Positions 17,025-25,625 of a stretch of 64,000 nucleotides of DNA are shown piece by piece. The stretch is taken from the NCBI RefSeq assembly GCF_000719335.1, contig NZ_JOGB01000015.1, positions 1-64,000 on the forward strand, given 5' to 3'. The notes under the pieces are model-generated. The model was not told the DNA's origin, ran no database searches, and saw only the letters and a program-made list of their open reading frames with translations. Position 1 is the first letter of the stretch. Each line of letters begins with the position of its first letter. Source of the DNA: Streptomyces sp. NRRL S-87 (GTDB lineage Bacteria; Actinomycetota; Actinomycetes; Streptomycetales; Streptomycetaceae). The position numbers and the translations under genes are program-made.

Positions 17025-18092
17025 TCACTCGTACTCGGTGCCGCCCTTGCGCGTGAGGTAGGCCGGGCTGACCGCCTTGGCGATGGCACGGCCGCCGGTG
17101 ACCGGGCTGTAGCGCTCGGTGGCCGGGCGGACCACGACCCCCTCGCGGAGGTGCAGCTCCCCGCCGGAGACCGTCTCGCGGCCGGTGGCCGCGTCCAGCA
17201 CGGCGGCCTGGTCGTACGGCCCCTCGTAGAGGCGCGGGACGAGAGGCAGTTCGCCGTCGAGCAGCCCGGCCGCGTCCAGCCAGTGGATCCGGCCGTCGAT
17301 CTCGGCGGACACGTCGAAGACGGCGTACCCGGGACCGGTGGTACGCGCGTCGGCGCCGTACGCCAGGTCCTGGACGCCGGCGCCGAACACCTCGCCGAAG
17401 ATCCCGACGCGGGCGGCCCCGAGCCGCTCGGCGAGCCGGGCGGCCGCCTCGGGGACGCGGTGGCCGCGGACGGCCCGCCAGTAGACGTTCGCCTCCGCCT
17501 CCTTGAGGGCCAGGCCGCGCGAGCCGAACCCCTTGGAGGAGACCAGCACCCTGGCGTCCTCGGCGACGTAGGTGAGCAGGCAGGCCGTGCCGTGCAGCTT
17601 CTCGGTGAGGACCACCGGCTCGCCGGGCTCGAAGATGTGCGGGTACCGCTGGAGGTTCTCGATGTCGACCCAGGGCAGCAGGTCCGGGGCGGACTCCACG
17701 TCGCCGTTCATGGTGGTGGGCACCGGCGGCACCCACTTGGTGATGCCCAGCAGCCCGGCGAAGTCGTCCCCGGCCGCCGCGGCCCGCTCCAGGTCGGTGT
17801 CCGCGACCGCGGCCGGTACGCAGACCAGCCCCTGGGAGAGCTCCCCGCGCAGCCGCACGGCCTTGACCCGGTTCGCGGCGCTGCCGGCCAGCCGGCCGGT
17901 GAGGCCCAGCTCCTCGACCAGCGCGTCCGGCAGGACGGCCTGCTCGGGGATGTAGAGGGCGATGTCTCCGGTCCGGTAGCGGCCCTTGGCCACCACCGCC
18001 CGGTAGAGGCCGACCTGGGCGAGTTCGAGGGCGTCGGCGTTCGGATGCTCGTGGACGGTCAGGACTTCTGCGGTGACTTTGAAGGTCGACAT
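17025..18092 (-). CDS. RNA ligase of the DRB0094 (Deinococcus Rnl5-like) family
   Basis: A 355-aa protein. An N-terminal OB-like domain (about 1-115; VTAEVLTVHEHPNADALELA) precedes a nucleotidyltransferase domain with motif I EKLHGT (K165 would be the adenylated lysine). Later motifs are IFGEVFG (motif III/IIIa), EGVVVRP (motif IV) and AIAKAVSPAYL with a terminal Lys (motif V). The order OB then catalytic domain matches the Deinococcus radiodurans ligase, which seals nicked duplexes with 3'-OH RNA ends, suggesting RNA repair. It is divergent from a TOPRIM-protein gene with a shared 129-bp region. Confidence 0.87.
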   Translation of the reverse strand: MSTFKVTAEVLTVHEHPNADALELAQVGLYRAVVAKGRYRTGDIALYIPEQAVLPDALVEELGLTGRLAGSAANRVKAVRLRGELSQGLVCVPAAVADTDLERAAAAGDDFAGLLGITKWVPPVPTTMNGDVESAPDLLPWVDIENLQRYPHIFEPGEPVVLTEKLHGTACLLTYVAEDARVLVSSKGFGSRGLALKEAEANVYWRAVRGHRVPEAAARLAERLGAARVGIFGEVFGAGVQDLAYGADARTTGPGYAVFDVSAEIDGRIHWLDAAGLLDGELPLVPRLYEGPYDQAAVLDAATGRETVSGGELHLREGVVVRPATERYSPVTGGRAIAKAVSPAYLTRKGGTEYE

Positions 18093-18107
18093 GCCCCCAC
18101 TCTGACC

Positions 18108-18140
18108 AGCGGGAATTCCGCTGCGCGAGCGAATTCCGCT
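18108..18140. promoter_or_regulatory. Two near-palindromic boxes in the RNA ligase/TOPRIM divergent promoter
   Basis: AGCGGGAATTCCGCT (18108-18122) and AGCGAATTCCGCT (18128-18140) are each nearly self-complementary around GAATTC. Their centres are 18 bp apart, close to two helical turns, as for cooperative repressor binding. They lie 16-48 bp upstream of the ligase ATG. Confidence 0.5.
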
Positions 18141-18221
18141 CTGCTAGGGGGTCTCGTGGACGCGCGGCCGGCGGCAAAAATCCCTGGCGCGGCGGCCGCG
18201 CAGCGCGAAGACTCGTCGGTC

Positions 18222-18860
18222 ATGGCTGACATGGACGCGTTCCGGGAGGCGGTCACCGCATGGGCGGCCGGCGGCCCGGGTGAACCGGCCCGCGAGCTGG
18301 CCGCGCGCGGGCACGTCGCGGCGGCGGTCCTGCTCGAAGGGCGCAGCGATGCCGCCGCCGTCGACGCGCTCGCCGCCCGGCGCGGCCGGGACCTGTCGAC
18401 GGAGGGGGTCTGCGTCCTGCCGATGGGCGGGGCCATGAGCGTGGGCCGCTTCGCCGGCCTCCTCGGGCCGACCGGCCTCGGCCTGCGGCTGACGGGACTG
18501 TGCGACGCGGCGGAACGCCCGTACTACGCCCGGGCCTTCGAGCGGGCCGGTGAGCCCCGCCCGCGGTTCCACGTCTGCGACGCGGACCTCGAGGACGAGC
18601 TCATCCGCGCGCTGGGTGTGCCGCGCGTGCGGGAGGTCGTCGAGGCCGAGGGGGAGTCGCGCCCCCTGCAGACCTTCCTGCGCCAGCCGGCACAGCAGGG
18701 CCGCACCGCGCAGCACCAGTTGCGGCGCTTCCTCGGTACGACGGCCGGCCGCAAGATCCGCTACGGACGCGTGCTCGTCGAGGCCCTCGACCCCGACCGC
18801 GTCCCCGCGCCCCTCGGCGACCTGTTGGACGACCTGCTCGGCGGACGCCGCGACGGGTAA
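18222..18860 (+). CDS. TOPRIM-domain protein (OLD-like nuclease/transferase domain without ATPase)
   Basis: A 212-aa protein. The core matches a TOPRIM fold: AAVLLEGRSDAAAVDAL supplies the Glu (E39), LTGLCDAAE a first Asp (D95) and HVCDADLEDELIRALG a DxD-type acidic cluster (D120, D122). The C-terminus (QLRRFLGTTAGRKIRYGRVL) is basic and could bind nucleic acid. By family it cleaves or transfers phosphodiesters in DNA or RNA; an OLD-type ATPase domain is absent. ATG 18222 or 18231 could start translation and neither has a clear ribosome binding site. It is divergent from the RNA ligase, so a joint nucleic-acid-repair or defence role is possible. Confidence 0.7.
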   Translation: MADMDAFREAVTAWAAGGPGEPARELAARGHVAAAVLLEGRSDAAAVDALAARRGRDLSTEGVCVLPMGGAMSVGRFAGLLGPTGLGLRLTGLCDAAERPYYARAFERAGEPRPRFHVCDADLEDELIRALGVPRVREVVEAEGESRPLQTFLRQPAQQGRTAQHQLRRFLGTTAGRKIRYGRVLVEALDPDRVPAPLGDLLDDLLGGRRDG

Positions 18861-18920
18861 CGGCATGCGGAAGGGGCGCGCCCGACGCGATCCACGGGGC
18901 GTGGCGGCACCCGGAGGTTC

Positions 18921-19451
18921 CTACGGGGCCGGAGTCGCGGACTCCCGCGCCGCCGGCGCCGCTGATTCCTGCGGGGCGGGCGCGCGGCACGCGGCAGCGG
19001 CGTCGTCGTCCTCGGCACGCGGCCAGTGGCGCCCTTCGAGCGCCTCGGCGCTGCGGTTGAGCCGGACCAGGACGTCCTCCAGCTCCCGTACCTCCTCCGG
19101 TGACCAGCCCGCGACCACCCGGGCCAGGCAGGACCGGTTCACCTCGCGGTCGTCGGCGAGCCGGCGAGCGCCCTCTGCGGTGATGCGCAGCTTGCGGGCC
19201 ATGCCGCCGTCCGGGTCCGCGACGCGCTCGGCCAGCCCGCAGCGCAGCAGCGCGGCCGTCTGGCGGTTCACGGTCGAGGTGTCGAGCCCGAAGGCGTCCG
19301 CCAACTGTCCGATGGACATGGGGCCCTGGGTGTCGATCCGGCTGAGCAGCAGGTACGCCGACCGCTCCAGGCGCTCGGGATCGCGCTCGCGCCGGGCCAG
19401 CACCTGGTGCCGCGAGAGGAGCATCAGCTCCCGCTCCAGTTTCTCCAGCAC
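18921..19451 (-). CDS. MarR-family transcriptional regulator
   Basis: A 176-aa protein from GTG 19451 with GGGAGG upstream. It shows the MarR winged-helix pattern: LERSAYLLLSRIDTQGPMSI, recognition region LADAFGLDTSTVNRQTAALL, wing GLAERVADPDGGMARKLRIT. A C-terminal dimer helix ends in an Ala/Pro/Glu-rich tail of about 25 residues that is probably disordered. It is divergent from an old-yellow-enzyme gene, with a 29-bp palindrome between them, and is likely its repressor responding to a phenolic or electrophilic ligand. Confidence 0.88.
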   Translation of the reverse strand: MLEKLERELMLLSRHQVLARRERDPERLERSAYLLLSRIDTQGPMSIGQLADAFGLDTSTVNRQTAALLRCGLAERVADPDGGMARKLRITAEGARRLADDREVNRSCLARVVAGWSPEEVRELEDVLVRLNRSAEALEGRHWPRAEDDDAAAACRAPAPQESAAPAARESATPAP

Positions 19452-19540
19452 TGCGCCTCCCGCTCCTTCCGGCGCTCCATTATCGCGGACCCGTGACCAC
19501 GCGGACGCGCCGGCCCGCGGACCGGCGTACCCGTGGGCCG

Positions 19541-19572
19541 GCGGACCGGCGGACCGGCGGACCGGCGGACCG
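19541..19572 (+). repeat. Four tandem gcggaccg units
   Basis: Exact 8-bp repeats lie upstream of the MarR start and away from the palindromic operator, with degraded copies on both sides. A slippage-prone microsatellite. Confidence 0.7.
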
Positions 19573-19653
19573 GTGGAGCGGCGGACTCCGGCCTGCGCGG
19601 CCCGTCACGCCGACGGCACCGCACGACACCGCACGACGGTGGCCTGCGCAATA

Positions 19654-19682
19654 TGCATGATACATAGCGTGTGTACTATGCA
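19654..19682. promoter_or_regulatory. 29-bp imperfect palindrome, likely MarR operator
   Basis: The left arm TGCATGATACATA and right arm TGTGTACTATGCA match at 10 of 13 positions as inverted repeats around gcg. The site is AT-rich within GC-rich surroundings, centred 64 bp upstream of the flavin oxidoreductase start. It contains a TACTAT that may be a -10 element, so binding would block transcription. Confidence 0.7.
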
Positions 19683-19731
19683 CTCCTCGTTGCCACCCCG
19701 ACGAGCCACAGCCTCAACCCGGAGGACCCGC

Positions 19732-20862
19732 ATGCCCGTCACCACGTCCACCGCCTCCCGCGCGGCCGAGATCCTGTCCCGGCCCGTCACGCTGAACGGC
19801 CTGACCGTCCCCAACCGCATCGCGATGGCGCCGATGACGCGGATGTTCTCCCCCGGCGGCGTGCCCGGCGAGGACGTGCAGGCGTACTACGCCAGCCGCG
19901 CCGCCGCGGGCGTGGGCCTGATCGTCACCGAGGGCACCTACGTCGGCCACGAGTCCGCGGGACAGAGCGACCGGGTGCCGCGGTTCCACGGCGAGGAGCA
20001 GCTGGCGGGGTGGGCGAAGGTCGCCGCGGCCGTGCACGAGGCGGGCGGTACGATCGTGCCCCAGCTGTGGCACATCGGCATGGTGCGCAAGCAGGGCGAC
20101 GCCCCGTACGCCGAGGCGCCCGCCGTGGGCCCCTCCGGCATCCGGGTCGACGGGACCGAGGGGGCGGGCAAGGCCATGACCCGCGCCGACCTCGACGACG
20201 TCATCGGCGCCTTCGCCGAGGCCGCCGCGGACGCCGAGCGAATCGGCTTCGACGGCGTCGAACTGCACGGCGCCCACGGCTACCTGCTCGACCAGTTCTT
20301 CTGGGAGCGGACCAACCGCCGCACCGACGCCTACGGCGGCGACGCGGTGGCCCGCACGAAGTTCGCCGCGGAGATCGTCGCCGCGGTCCGCGAGCGCGTC
20401 TCGGCCGAGTTCCCCGTGATCTTCCGCTACTCGCAGTGGAAGCAGGAGGCGTACGACGCCCGGCTCGCGCACACCCCGGAGGAGCTGGAGGCGATCCTGG
20501 CCCCGCTGGCGGCGGCGGGCGTCGACGTGTTCCACGCCTCCACCCGGCGCTACTGGCTCCCGGAGTTCGAGGGCTCGGACCTGAACCTGGCGGGCTGGAC
20601 CAAGAAGCTCACCGGCCGGCCGACCATCACCGTCGGCTCGGTCGGCCTCGACGGCGACTTCATCCGCGCCTTCGCCGGGGAGGGCGCGGCGCTCGGCGAC
20701 ATCGACAACCTCCTGGACCGCATGGAGCGCGACGAGTTCGACATGGTCGCCGTCGGCCGGGCGCTGCTCCAGGACCCGCAGTGGGCGGCGAAGGTCCTCG
20801 GCAACCGCTTCGACGAGCTGAAGCCGTACGACGCTGCGGCGCTCCGGTCGCTCAGCCGGTAG
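19732..20862 (+). CDS. NADH:flavin oxidoreductase (old yellow enzyme family)
   Basis: A 376-aa protein; GGAGG precedes ATG 19732. It is a full-length FMN TIM barrel: the N-terminal NRIAMAPMTRMFSPGG, the substrate-binding motif ELHGAHGYLLDQF (H-x-x-H type), the typical WERTNRRTDAYGG and the C-terminal FMN-phosphate loop DMVAVGRALLQDP. By family it reduces activated C=C bonds of enones, quinones or nitro compounds using NAD(P)H. Divergence from a MarR repressor with a strong palindrome between suggests induction by an electrophile. Confidence 0.92.
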   Translation: MPVTTSTASRAAEILSRPVTLNGLTVPNRIAMAPMTRMFSPGGVPGEDVQAYYASRAAAGVGLIVTEGTYVGHESAGQSDRVPRFHGEEQLAGWAKVAAAVHEAGGTIVPQLWHIGMVRKQGDAPYAEAPAVGPSGIRVDGTEGAGKAMTRADLDDVIGAFAEAAADAERIGFDGVELHGAHGYLLDQFFWERTNRRTDAYGGDAVARTKFAAEIVAAVRERVSAEFPVIFRYSQWKQEAYDARLAHTPEELEAILAPLAAAGVDVFHASTRRYWLPEFEGSDLNLAGWTKKLTGRPTITVGSVGLDGDFIRAFAGEGAALGDIDNLLDRMERDEFDMVAVGRALLQDPQWAAKVLGNRFDELKPYDAAALRSLSR

Positions 20863-20900
20863 CCGGTGGCGCCGGCCGTCCCGACGGCCGGTCCCTGGGC

Positions 20901-20934
20901 GCCCCGTGACGTCGGCGGACCGATGTCACGGGGC
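20901..20934. terminator. Hairpin between convergent flavin oxidoreductase and DedA genes
   Basis: gccccgtgac and gtcacggggc form a perfect 10-bp stem with a 14-nt loop. The right arm overlaps the DedA stop codon, so it can serve both directions. Confidence 0.7.
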
Positions 20935-21384
20935 CTCCGCGTCCCGTCTCCTGCGGTACGCCACCGTGCCGCACACCGCGAGGAGGAGGACGGCCACGGC
21001 GGACACACCGAGGGCCGTCCGCTCGGCGAAGAGCCGCCCCAGCGCCTCGAGGGCGCCGACCCCCGCGGTCGCGTAGAGCAGCGCCCAGGCCGCTCCGCCC
21101 ACGAACAGGGCGGGGAGGTAGCGCGGCAGCGGCATCCGCATGCTGCCCGCGAGGAAGTTGGCGGCGGTCTGGAAACCGACGGTCAGGAAGGAGACGGCGA
21201 CCACCGGCGCCCCCCACCGCCGGATCGCCCGCTCGGCGCGGCGGAACCTCGCCGAGGACATCCGCCCGGCGAACCTGCTGCGCCGCGCGCCGGCACCGGC
21301 GAGCCACCCGACGGCGAACGTCCCTCCGGCGCGGAGCAGGACGATGACGTACAGGGCTCCGGCCGTGACCATGACCCTATCCAC
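20926..21384 (-). CDS. DedA/SNARE-associated (VTT-like) membrane protein
   Basis: A 152-aa membrane protein with about four hydrophobic segments (ALYVIVLLRAGGTFAVGWLA; APVVAVSFLTVGFQTAANFL; LPALFVGGAAWALLYATAGV; LGVSAVAVLLLAVCGTVAYR). The central GFQTAANFLAGSMRMPLPRY resembles the DedA glycine/arginine re-entrant motif. DedA proteins help lipid-carrier flipping and envelope homeostasis. GTG 21384 is used; ATG 21372 is an alternative. It is short for the family, lacking the usual first cytoplasmic helix. Confidence 0.7.
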   Translation of the reverse strand: MDRVMVTAGALYVIVLLRAGGTFAVGWLAGAGARRSRFAGRMSSARFRRAERAIRRWGAPVVAVSFLTVGFQTAANFLAGSMRMPLPRYLPALFVGGAAWALLYATAGVGALEALGRLFAERTALGVSAVAVLLLAVCGTVAYRRRRDAEAP

Positions 21385-21853
21385 GGGGCCCCGTCCCGCA
21401 CTCCGGCCCGGAACCCGGCACGCCCGTCACGCCCATGGCCGGCCCGCCCCGGCGGACCCACGGCGGCACGTACGAGCCCGTTCCCCGTCTCTCACCTGCA
21501 CCCTGCCCCTTCCCGTTCCGTCCCAGGGCGTGCCCCTGCGGCACCGGCCCGAACCTGCAGCTCGCACGCGTGCATGCCCACCCACCAAGCAAGGTAAGCC
21601 TAACCGAACGTGCATGCGGAAATACAGGGCGCCCGGCCGCCGGCGGAAGGGGTCTGACCGGCCTGGCCGGATGCGGCACTCCGTCGCGATGGCCGAAACG
21701 CGCAGGGTCTCGGAACCGAACGGAATTCGAAGATCCGTTCTGTAGCATGATCGGCCCGCAGCAGGGTGCGCCGGTCCGACCAGCCGGTCGCGCAGCCGCG
21801 TGAAACATCTGATCCGGCCGCGCACGACCGACGGCCGAGGCGTTCTAGGGGGG
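21385..21853. other. 469-bp region without a clear gene, carrying an iron-box-like site
   Basis: It lies between the DedA start (minus) and the SARP start (plus). Open frames on either strand lack protein character. The middle (21575-21640) is AT-richer and carries a DtxR/DmdR-type box. The final part includes tctaggggggatg directly at the SARP start. Confidence 0.5.
21590..21608. promoter_or_regulatory. DmdR/IdeR-type iron box
   Basis: The 19-mer caaggtaagcctaaccgaa matches the actinobacterial iron-box palindrome TTAGGTTAGCCTAACCTAA at 15 of 19 positions, including the core AGGT-AGCCTAACC. It lies 206 bp from the DedA start and 245 bp from the SARP start, further than usual for a functional box. 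Confidence 0.55.
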
Positions 21854-24800
21854 ATGTCCGTGCGGCACATCGCGCACGGTGGGGAATCGGGGGCACTGGC
21901 GTTCGCCGTGCTCGGGCCGCTGCGGATCCGGGGCGGCGTCGACGGGGCGACGGAGATCAAGCCGGGCTCGCCCCAGCAGCAGGCGGTGCTCACGCAACTG
22001 CTGCTGCGCCCGGGACTGGGCGTACCCATGTGGGACCTCGTCACCGGGGTCTGGGGTGAGGACCCGCCGGACGGCGCCATCGCCAACCTGCGGACGTACG
22101 CCTGGCGCCTGCGCAGGCTCCTGGAGCCGGACCCGGCCGCGCCGCGGTTCCTGGTGTCGGCGGGCGACGGCTACCGGCTCGACGTCCCCGGTTGCTCCGT
22201 CGACGCCCTGGAGGCCGCGGACCTGGCCGAACGGGCCGCGGCCGCACGCGGGGCCGGCCGGCTCCACGAGGCCGCCGGGCTCGTCACGGCCGCCCTCGGC
22301 CTGTGGCGGGGCGAGCCCCTCGCACGGGTGCCGGGCCCGTTCGCCGACCGGCAGCGCGAGCGCTGGGGCGAGCTGCGCACCGCCCTGCTCGAGGAGAAGT
22401 ACGACCTGGAGCTGGCCCACGGCCGGCACCGCGGGGTGGTCCCCGAGCTGACCGCGCTCGCCGCCGAGCACCCGGGGCGCGAGCGGCTGCACGGGCTGCT
22501 GATGCGCGCCCTCCACGCCACCGGGCGCCGTACCGAGGCGCTCGCCCTGTTCCAGCGGGTCCGCCGCACCCTGATCGAGGAGCAGGGGGTGGAGCCGGGG
22601 CGGGAGCTCGCCGCCGTGCACCACCGGATCCTGGAGGAGGCGTCGTCGGGCGACGGGCCCGAGGAGTACGGGCCACCCGCTGCAGGTCCCGGCGCCGTTG
22701 CCGGCGCGGGTACGGGCCACGTCACCGGGCCGGCTCCGCATCCCGGTGCCGGAAGCGACCCGGGTGCGGCCGCCGGCCCCGGCACGGGGCAGTCGGCGGA
22801 GGCTGCGCAGCCGGCGGACCGTCCGAGCGACGGGGCCGCTGCGTACGCTGCCGTTCCCGCGCTCGTGCCCGCGCACGCTCCCGTGCTCTCTTCCGCACAC
22901 GGCGCCGCGACCATTCCGGCACACGGCGCGGCGACCATTCCGGCACACGGCGCCGCGACCATTCCCGCACACGGACCCGTGCCTTCTCCCGCACGACCAC
23001 CCGCACCCGCACCGGACCCCATCCGCACCCCCGCCCCCGCCCCCTCTCCGGCCCCCAGCGCGCCCCCGGCAGCAGGAGGGTTGCCCCGCGCCGTTCCCGC
23101 CCAACTCCTCCGCGCGGTGCCCGACTTCGTCGGGCGCCGTGCAGAGGTGGCGAGCCTGCGCTCGCTGCTGACCGCACCCGACCGGCGCAGCCTGCCGCTG
23201 GCCGCCGTCTCCGGCATGGGCGGCATCGGCAAGACCTCGCTCGTCCTGCACGTGGCGCACCTGGTGCGCGCGCACTACCCCGACGGCCAGCTGTACGCCG
23301 ACCTGCGCGGGATGGACCCGGACCCCGAGGACCCCGCCATCGTGCTGGGCGCCTTCCTCGACGGACTCGGCTACCCCCTGCACCTGCTCCCCGACACCGT
23401 CGACGCGCGCGCCCGGCTCCTGCGCACCGTCCTGGACGGCCGCCGGGTGCTCATCGTGCTCGACAACGCGGCCGACGCCGCGCAGGTGCGCCACCTCGTG
23501 CCCGGCGCGCCCGGCTGCGCCGTCCTCGTCACCAGCCGCGCCCAACTCCCCAGCCTGGAGGGCGCGGTGCAGCTCGGGCTGGGCCGGCTGCTGCCCGAGG
23601 ACGCGGCCACCCTGGTCGGCAGCATCATCGGCCCGGGCCGGCTCGACGCCGAACGCTCCGACGTCCAGGCACTCGTCGACGCCTGCGGCCAACTGCCGCT
23701 GGCCACCCGGATCGTGTCCGCGCGGCTCGCGGCCCGGCCGGGCTGGCCCATCGCCGCGCTGACGGCCCGGCTCCACGACGAGGCGCGCCGGGTGAGCGAA
23801 CTGAAGGTGGGCGACCTGGCCGTCGAGGCGGCCTTCGACCTGAGCTACCGGCACCTGCCCGCGGCGCAGGCCCGGGCGTTCCGGCTGATCGCGGTGGCCA
23901 CGGCCGCCGACCTGGGACCGCAGGCCGCCGGGGCCGTACTGCAGACCGACCCCTTCGACGCCGAGGACCTGCTGGAGGCGCTGGTCAGCGCGTCCATGAT
24001 GGAGTCCCCGGCACCCGGCCGGTACCGCATCCACGACCTGCTGCGGGCCTTCGGCCGGGCCCGGGCCCGCGCCCACGACCCCGCCGAGGCCGACCGGGCC
24101 TGGGAGAGCCTGCTCGGCCACCTCCTCGCCACCGCCTGCAACGCCTTCGCGCAGCTGGTGCCCGGTGACGCGGTGGTCGGCTCCCTGACGTCGCTCGGCG
24201 CGGCCGGCGTGGAGTTCACGGACCCGCAGACGGCCCGCGGTTGGGCCGCCGAGCACTTCGAAGCGGCCGTACTGGCGGTCCAGACCTGCGCCGACCGGGC
24301 CGACGAGCAGTCCTACCGCCGGCTGCTGCCGGCCGCGACCGACCTGCTGGTGGCGCTCAGCCCGTTCGTGGGGGACCTGCGGCACGAACAGCTGGCTCCG
24401 GCCGCCCTCCGGGTCGCCGAGGCCGCCGAACGCCACGGTGACCAGCGGTCCTTCGGCCGCGCCCAGTGGCTGAGCTGCTCCTTCGCCCTGCGGGCCGGGC
24501 GGCTGCCGGCCGCCCAGGGCCACGCCCGGCTGGCGGTCGGGGCCTGCCGCGCGGCCGACGACGTCCCCGTCCTGCGGCAGGCGCTCAACGACCTCGGGCT
24601 GATCGCGGTGACCCTCGGGGACTTCGACGAGGCCATCGCCCACTACGAGGAGGCCCTGGCCCTGGCCCGCCGGCTCGGCCACCGCTCCGGGGAGATCGCC
24701 ATCAGCCTCAACTGCGCGCTGGCGCACGTCCGGCTGGGCAACACGGCCCGGGCGCTCGGCGCGGCCGAGGAGGTCCTGGACGCGATCGGCGAACTCGACG

Positions 24801-25219
24801 ACGCCGCCGCCCTCGCGTACGCGCTCTACGTGCGCGGGGTCGCACTCGCCGGGGCGGGCCGCCACGAGGAGGCCCGGGAGCAGCTCACCGAGGCCCTGGA
24901 AGCCTGCCACCGGGCCGGCGACGACGGCCGCGAGGTGCACGTCCGCTACCGGTTGGCGGACTCCCTGCGGCTGCTCGGGCGGTTCCCCGCGGCGGAGTCC
25001 ATGGGCCGCCAGGCGGTCGCGCTGGCGCGCAGGCGCGCCGACGAGCGGGCCGAGGGCCAGGCCCTGCTGGTCTGCGGGCGGGTCCTGGCCGACCGGTCCG
25101 ACGCCGAGGGCGCGCAGGTGTACCTCGAGCAGGCCCTGCACATCTTCGACGGGCTGGGGCTGCCGGAACGCCGCGACGTCGCCGATCTGCTGGAGCGGCT
25201 CGGCGGCCGTACCCCCTGA
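21854..25219 (+). CDS. SARP/AfsR-type regulator: wHTH, BTAD, NB-ARC, TPR
   Basis: An 1121-aa pathway regulator. Residues ~15-95 are an OmpR-like winged helix (LGPLRIRGG; VPMWDLVTGVWGEDPPDGA) and ~100-250 a bacterial transcriptional activation domain. An Ala/Pro linker with 24-bp repeats leads to an NB-ARC ATPase with Walker A GMGGIGKT (from residue 454) and Walker B VLIVLDNA. TPR-like repeats fill ~880-1115 (EAIAHYEEALALARRLGHRS; YLEQALHIFDGLGL). AfsR-type SARPs bind direct repeats near -35 and recruit RNA polymerase to biosynthetic promoters. The adjacent cluster with heptamer repeats is its obvious target. ATG 21854 sits right after a G-run; GTG 21860 is an alternative. Confidence 0.9.
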   Translation: MSVRHIAHGGESGALAFAVLGPLRIRGGVDGATEIKPGSPQQQAVLTQLLLRPGLGVPMWDLVTGVWGEDPPDGAIANLRTYAWRLRRLLEPDPAAPRFLVSAGDGYRLDVPGCSVDALEAADLAERAAAARGAGRLHEAAGLVTAALGLWRGEPLARVPGPFADRQRERWGELRTALLEEKYDLELAHGRHRGVVPELTALAAEHPGRERLHGLLMRALHATGRRTEALALFQRVRRTLIEEQGVEPGRELAAVHHRILEEASSGDGPEEYGPPAAGPGAVAGAGTGHVTGPAPHPGAGSDPGAAAGPGTGQSAEAAQPADRPSDGAAAYAAVPALVPAHAPVLSSAHGAATIPAHGAATIPAHGAATIPAHGPVPSPARPPAPAPDPIRTPAPAPSPAPSAPPAAGGLPRAVPAQLLRAVPDFVGRRAEVASLRSLLTAPDRRSLPLAAVSGMGGIGKTSLVLHVAHLVRAHYPDGQLYADLRGMDPDPEDPAIVLGAFLDGLGYPLHLLPDTVDARARLLRTVLDGRRVLIVLDNAADAAQVRHLVPGAPGCAVLVTSRAQLPSLEGAVQLGLGRLLPEDAATLVGSIIGPGRLDAERSDVQALVDACGQLPLATRIVSARLAARPGWPIAALTARLHDEARRVSELKVGDLAVEAAFDLSYRHLPAAQARAFRLIAVATAADLGPQAAGAVLQTDPFDAEDLLEALVSASMMESPAPGRYRIHDLLRAFGRARARAHDPAEADRAWESLLGHLLATACNAFAQLVPGDAVVGSLTSLGAAGVEFTDPQTARGWAAEHFEAAVLAVQTCADRADEQSYRRLLPAATDLLVALSPFVGDLRHEQLAPAALRVAEAAERHGDQRSFGRAQWLSCSFALRAGRLPAAQGHARLAVGACRAADDVPVLRQALNDLGLIAVTLGDFDEAIAHYEEALALARRLGHRSGEIAISLNCALAHVRLGNTARALGAAEEVLDAIGELDDAAALAYALYVRGVALAGAGRHEEAREQLTEALEACHRAGDDGREVHVRYRLADSLRLLGRFPAAESMGRQAVALARRRADERAEGQALLVCGRVLADRSDAEGAQVYLEQALHIFDGLGLPERRDVADLLERLGGRTP
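22898..22969 (+). repeat. Three 24-bp repeats in the SARP linker
   Basis: Each unit encodes His-Gly-Ala-Ala-Thr-Ile-Pro-Ala, inside a ~140-residue Ala/Pro/Gly-rich interdomain linker. The copies differ by only one or two bases, indicating recent expansion. Confidence 0.85.
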
Positions 25220-25229
25220 GGTAGTCGGC

Positions 25230-25298
25230 GCGCACACGGAAAGGGGCGGTGGCCCCGACTCCCAGGAGTCGGGACCACCGCCCCTTCGCCGTGCGCGC
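25230..25298. terminator. Long bidirectional hairpin after the SARP gene
   Basis: aaggggcggtggccccgact and its near-perfect complement flank a tiny loop, and flanking cgcgcac/gtgcgcg extends the stem. It sits between the SARP stop and the stop of the minus-strand 72-aa gene, so it probably terminates both. Confidence 0.85.
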
Positions 25299-25328
25299 GC
25301 CCACCGCCGTCGTCGGGTCCGGTGAGGC

Positions 25329-25547
25329 CTACGACTCCGGCGGGTGCACCGAGGACCCGGTGTTGTTCCACGAGGGGACGATGCTCCCGGCGACCGTGAC
25401 GGTGGTGCCGTCCGGCCCGGCCGGCGGCTGGCCCGAGGGCCGGGCCGCCCAGAGCCCCACCCCGGCGGCGAGGGCCGCCGCGGCGCAGAGCGAGACCGCC
25501 GCCGTCACGGTCTTCGAACGGCGGATGGACGTGGATCGGTGGTTCAT
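25329..25547 (-). CDS. Small secreted or membrane-anchored protein
   Basis: A 72-aa protein, ATG 25547 with GGAAGG eight bases upstream. A basic N-terminus (MNHRSTSIRRSKT) precedes one hydrophobic segment (VTAAVSLCAAAALAAGVGLW) and a short extracytoplasmic tail that ends WNNTGSSVHPPES. I do not recognise a family. It is divergent from the 20-codon micro-ORF across a 207-bp region with SARP-like repeats, so it may belong to the cluster, for example as an accessory or immunity-type peptide. That is conjecture. Confidence 0.5.
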   Translation of the reverse strand: MNHRSTSIRRSKTVTAAVSLCAAAALAAGVGLWAARPSGQPPAGPDGTTVTVAGSIVPSWNNTGSSVHPPES

Positions 25548-25625
25548 GAGGGGCCTTCCGTCCCAGGTGCGGGGGATACGCGGGGAACTCTGCCAGGCGA
25601 CCCGCCGGCCCCGATCTACAAACGA

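Noticed and set aside
21845..25237. Minus-strand open frame opposite the SARP gene
   Set aside because: Complementary to a gene with full SARP domain order; a frame shadow.
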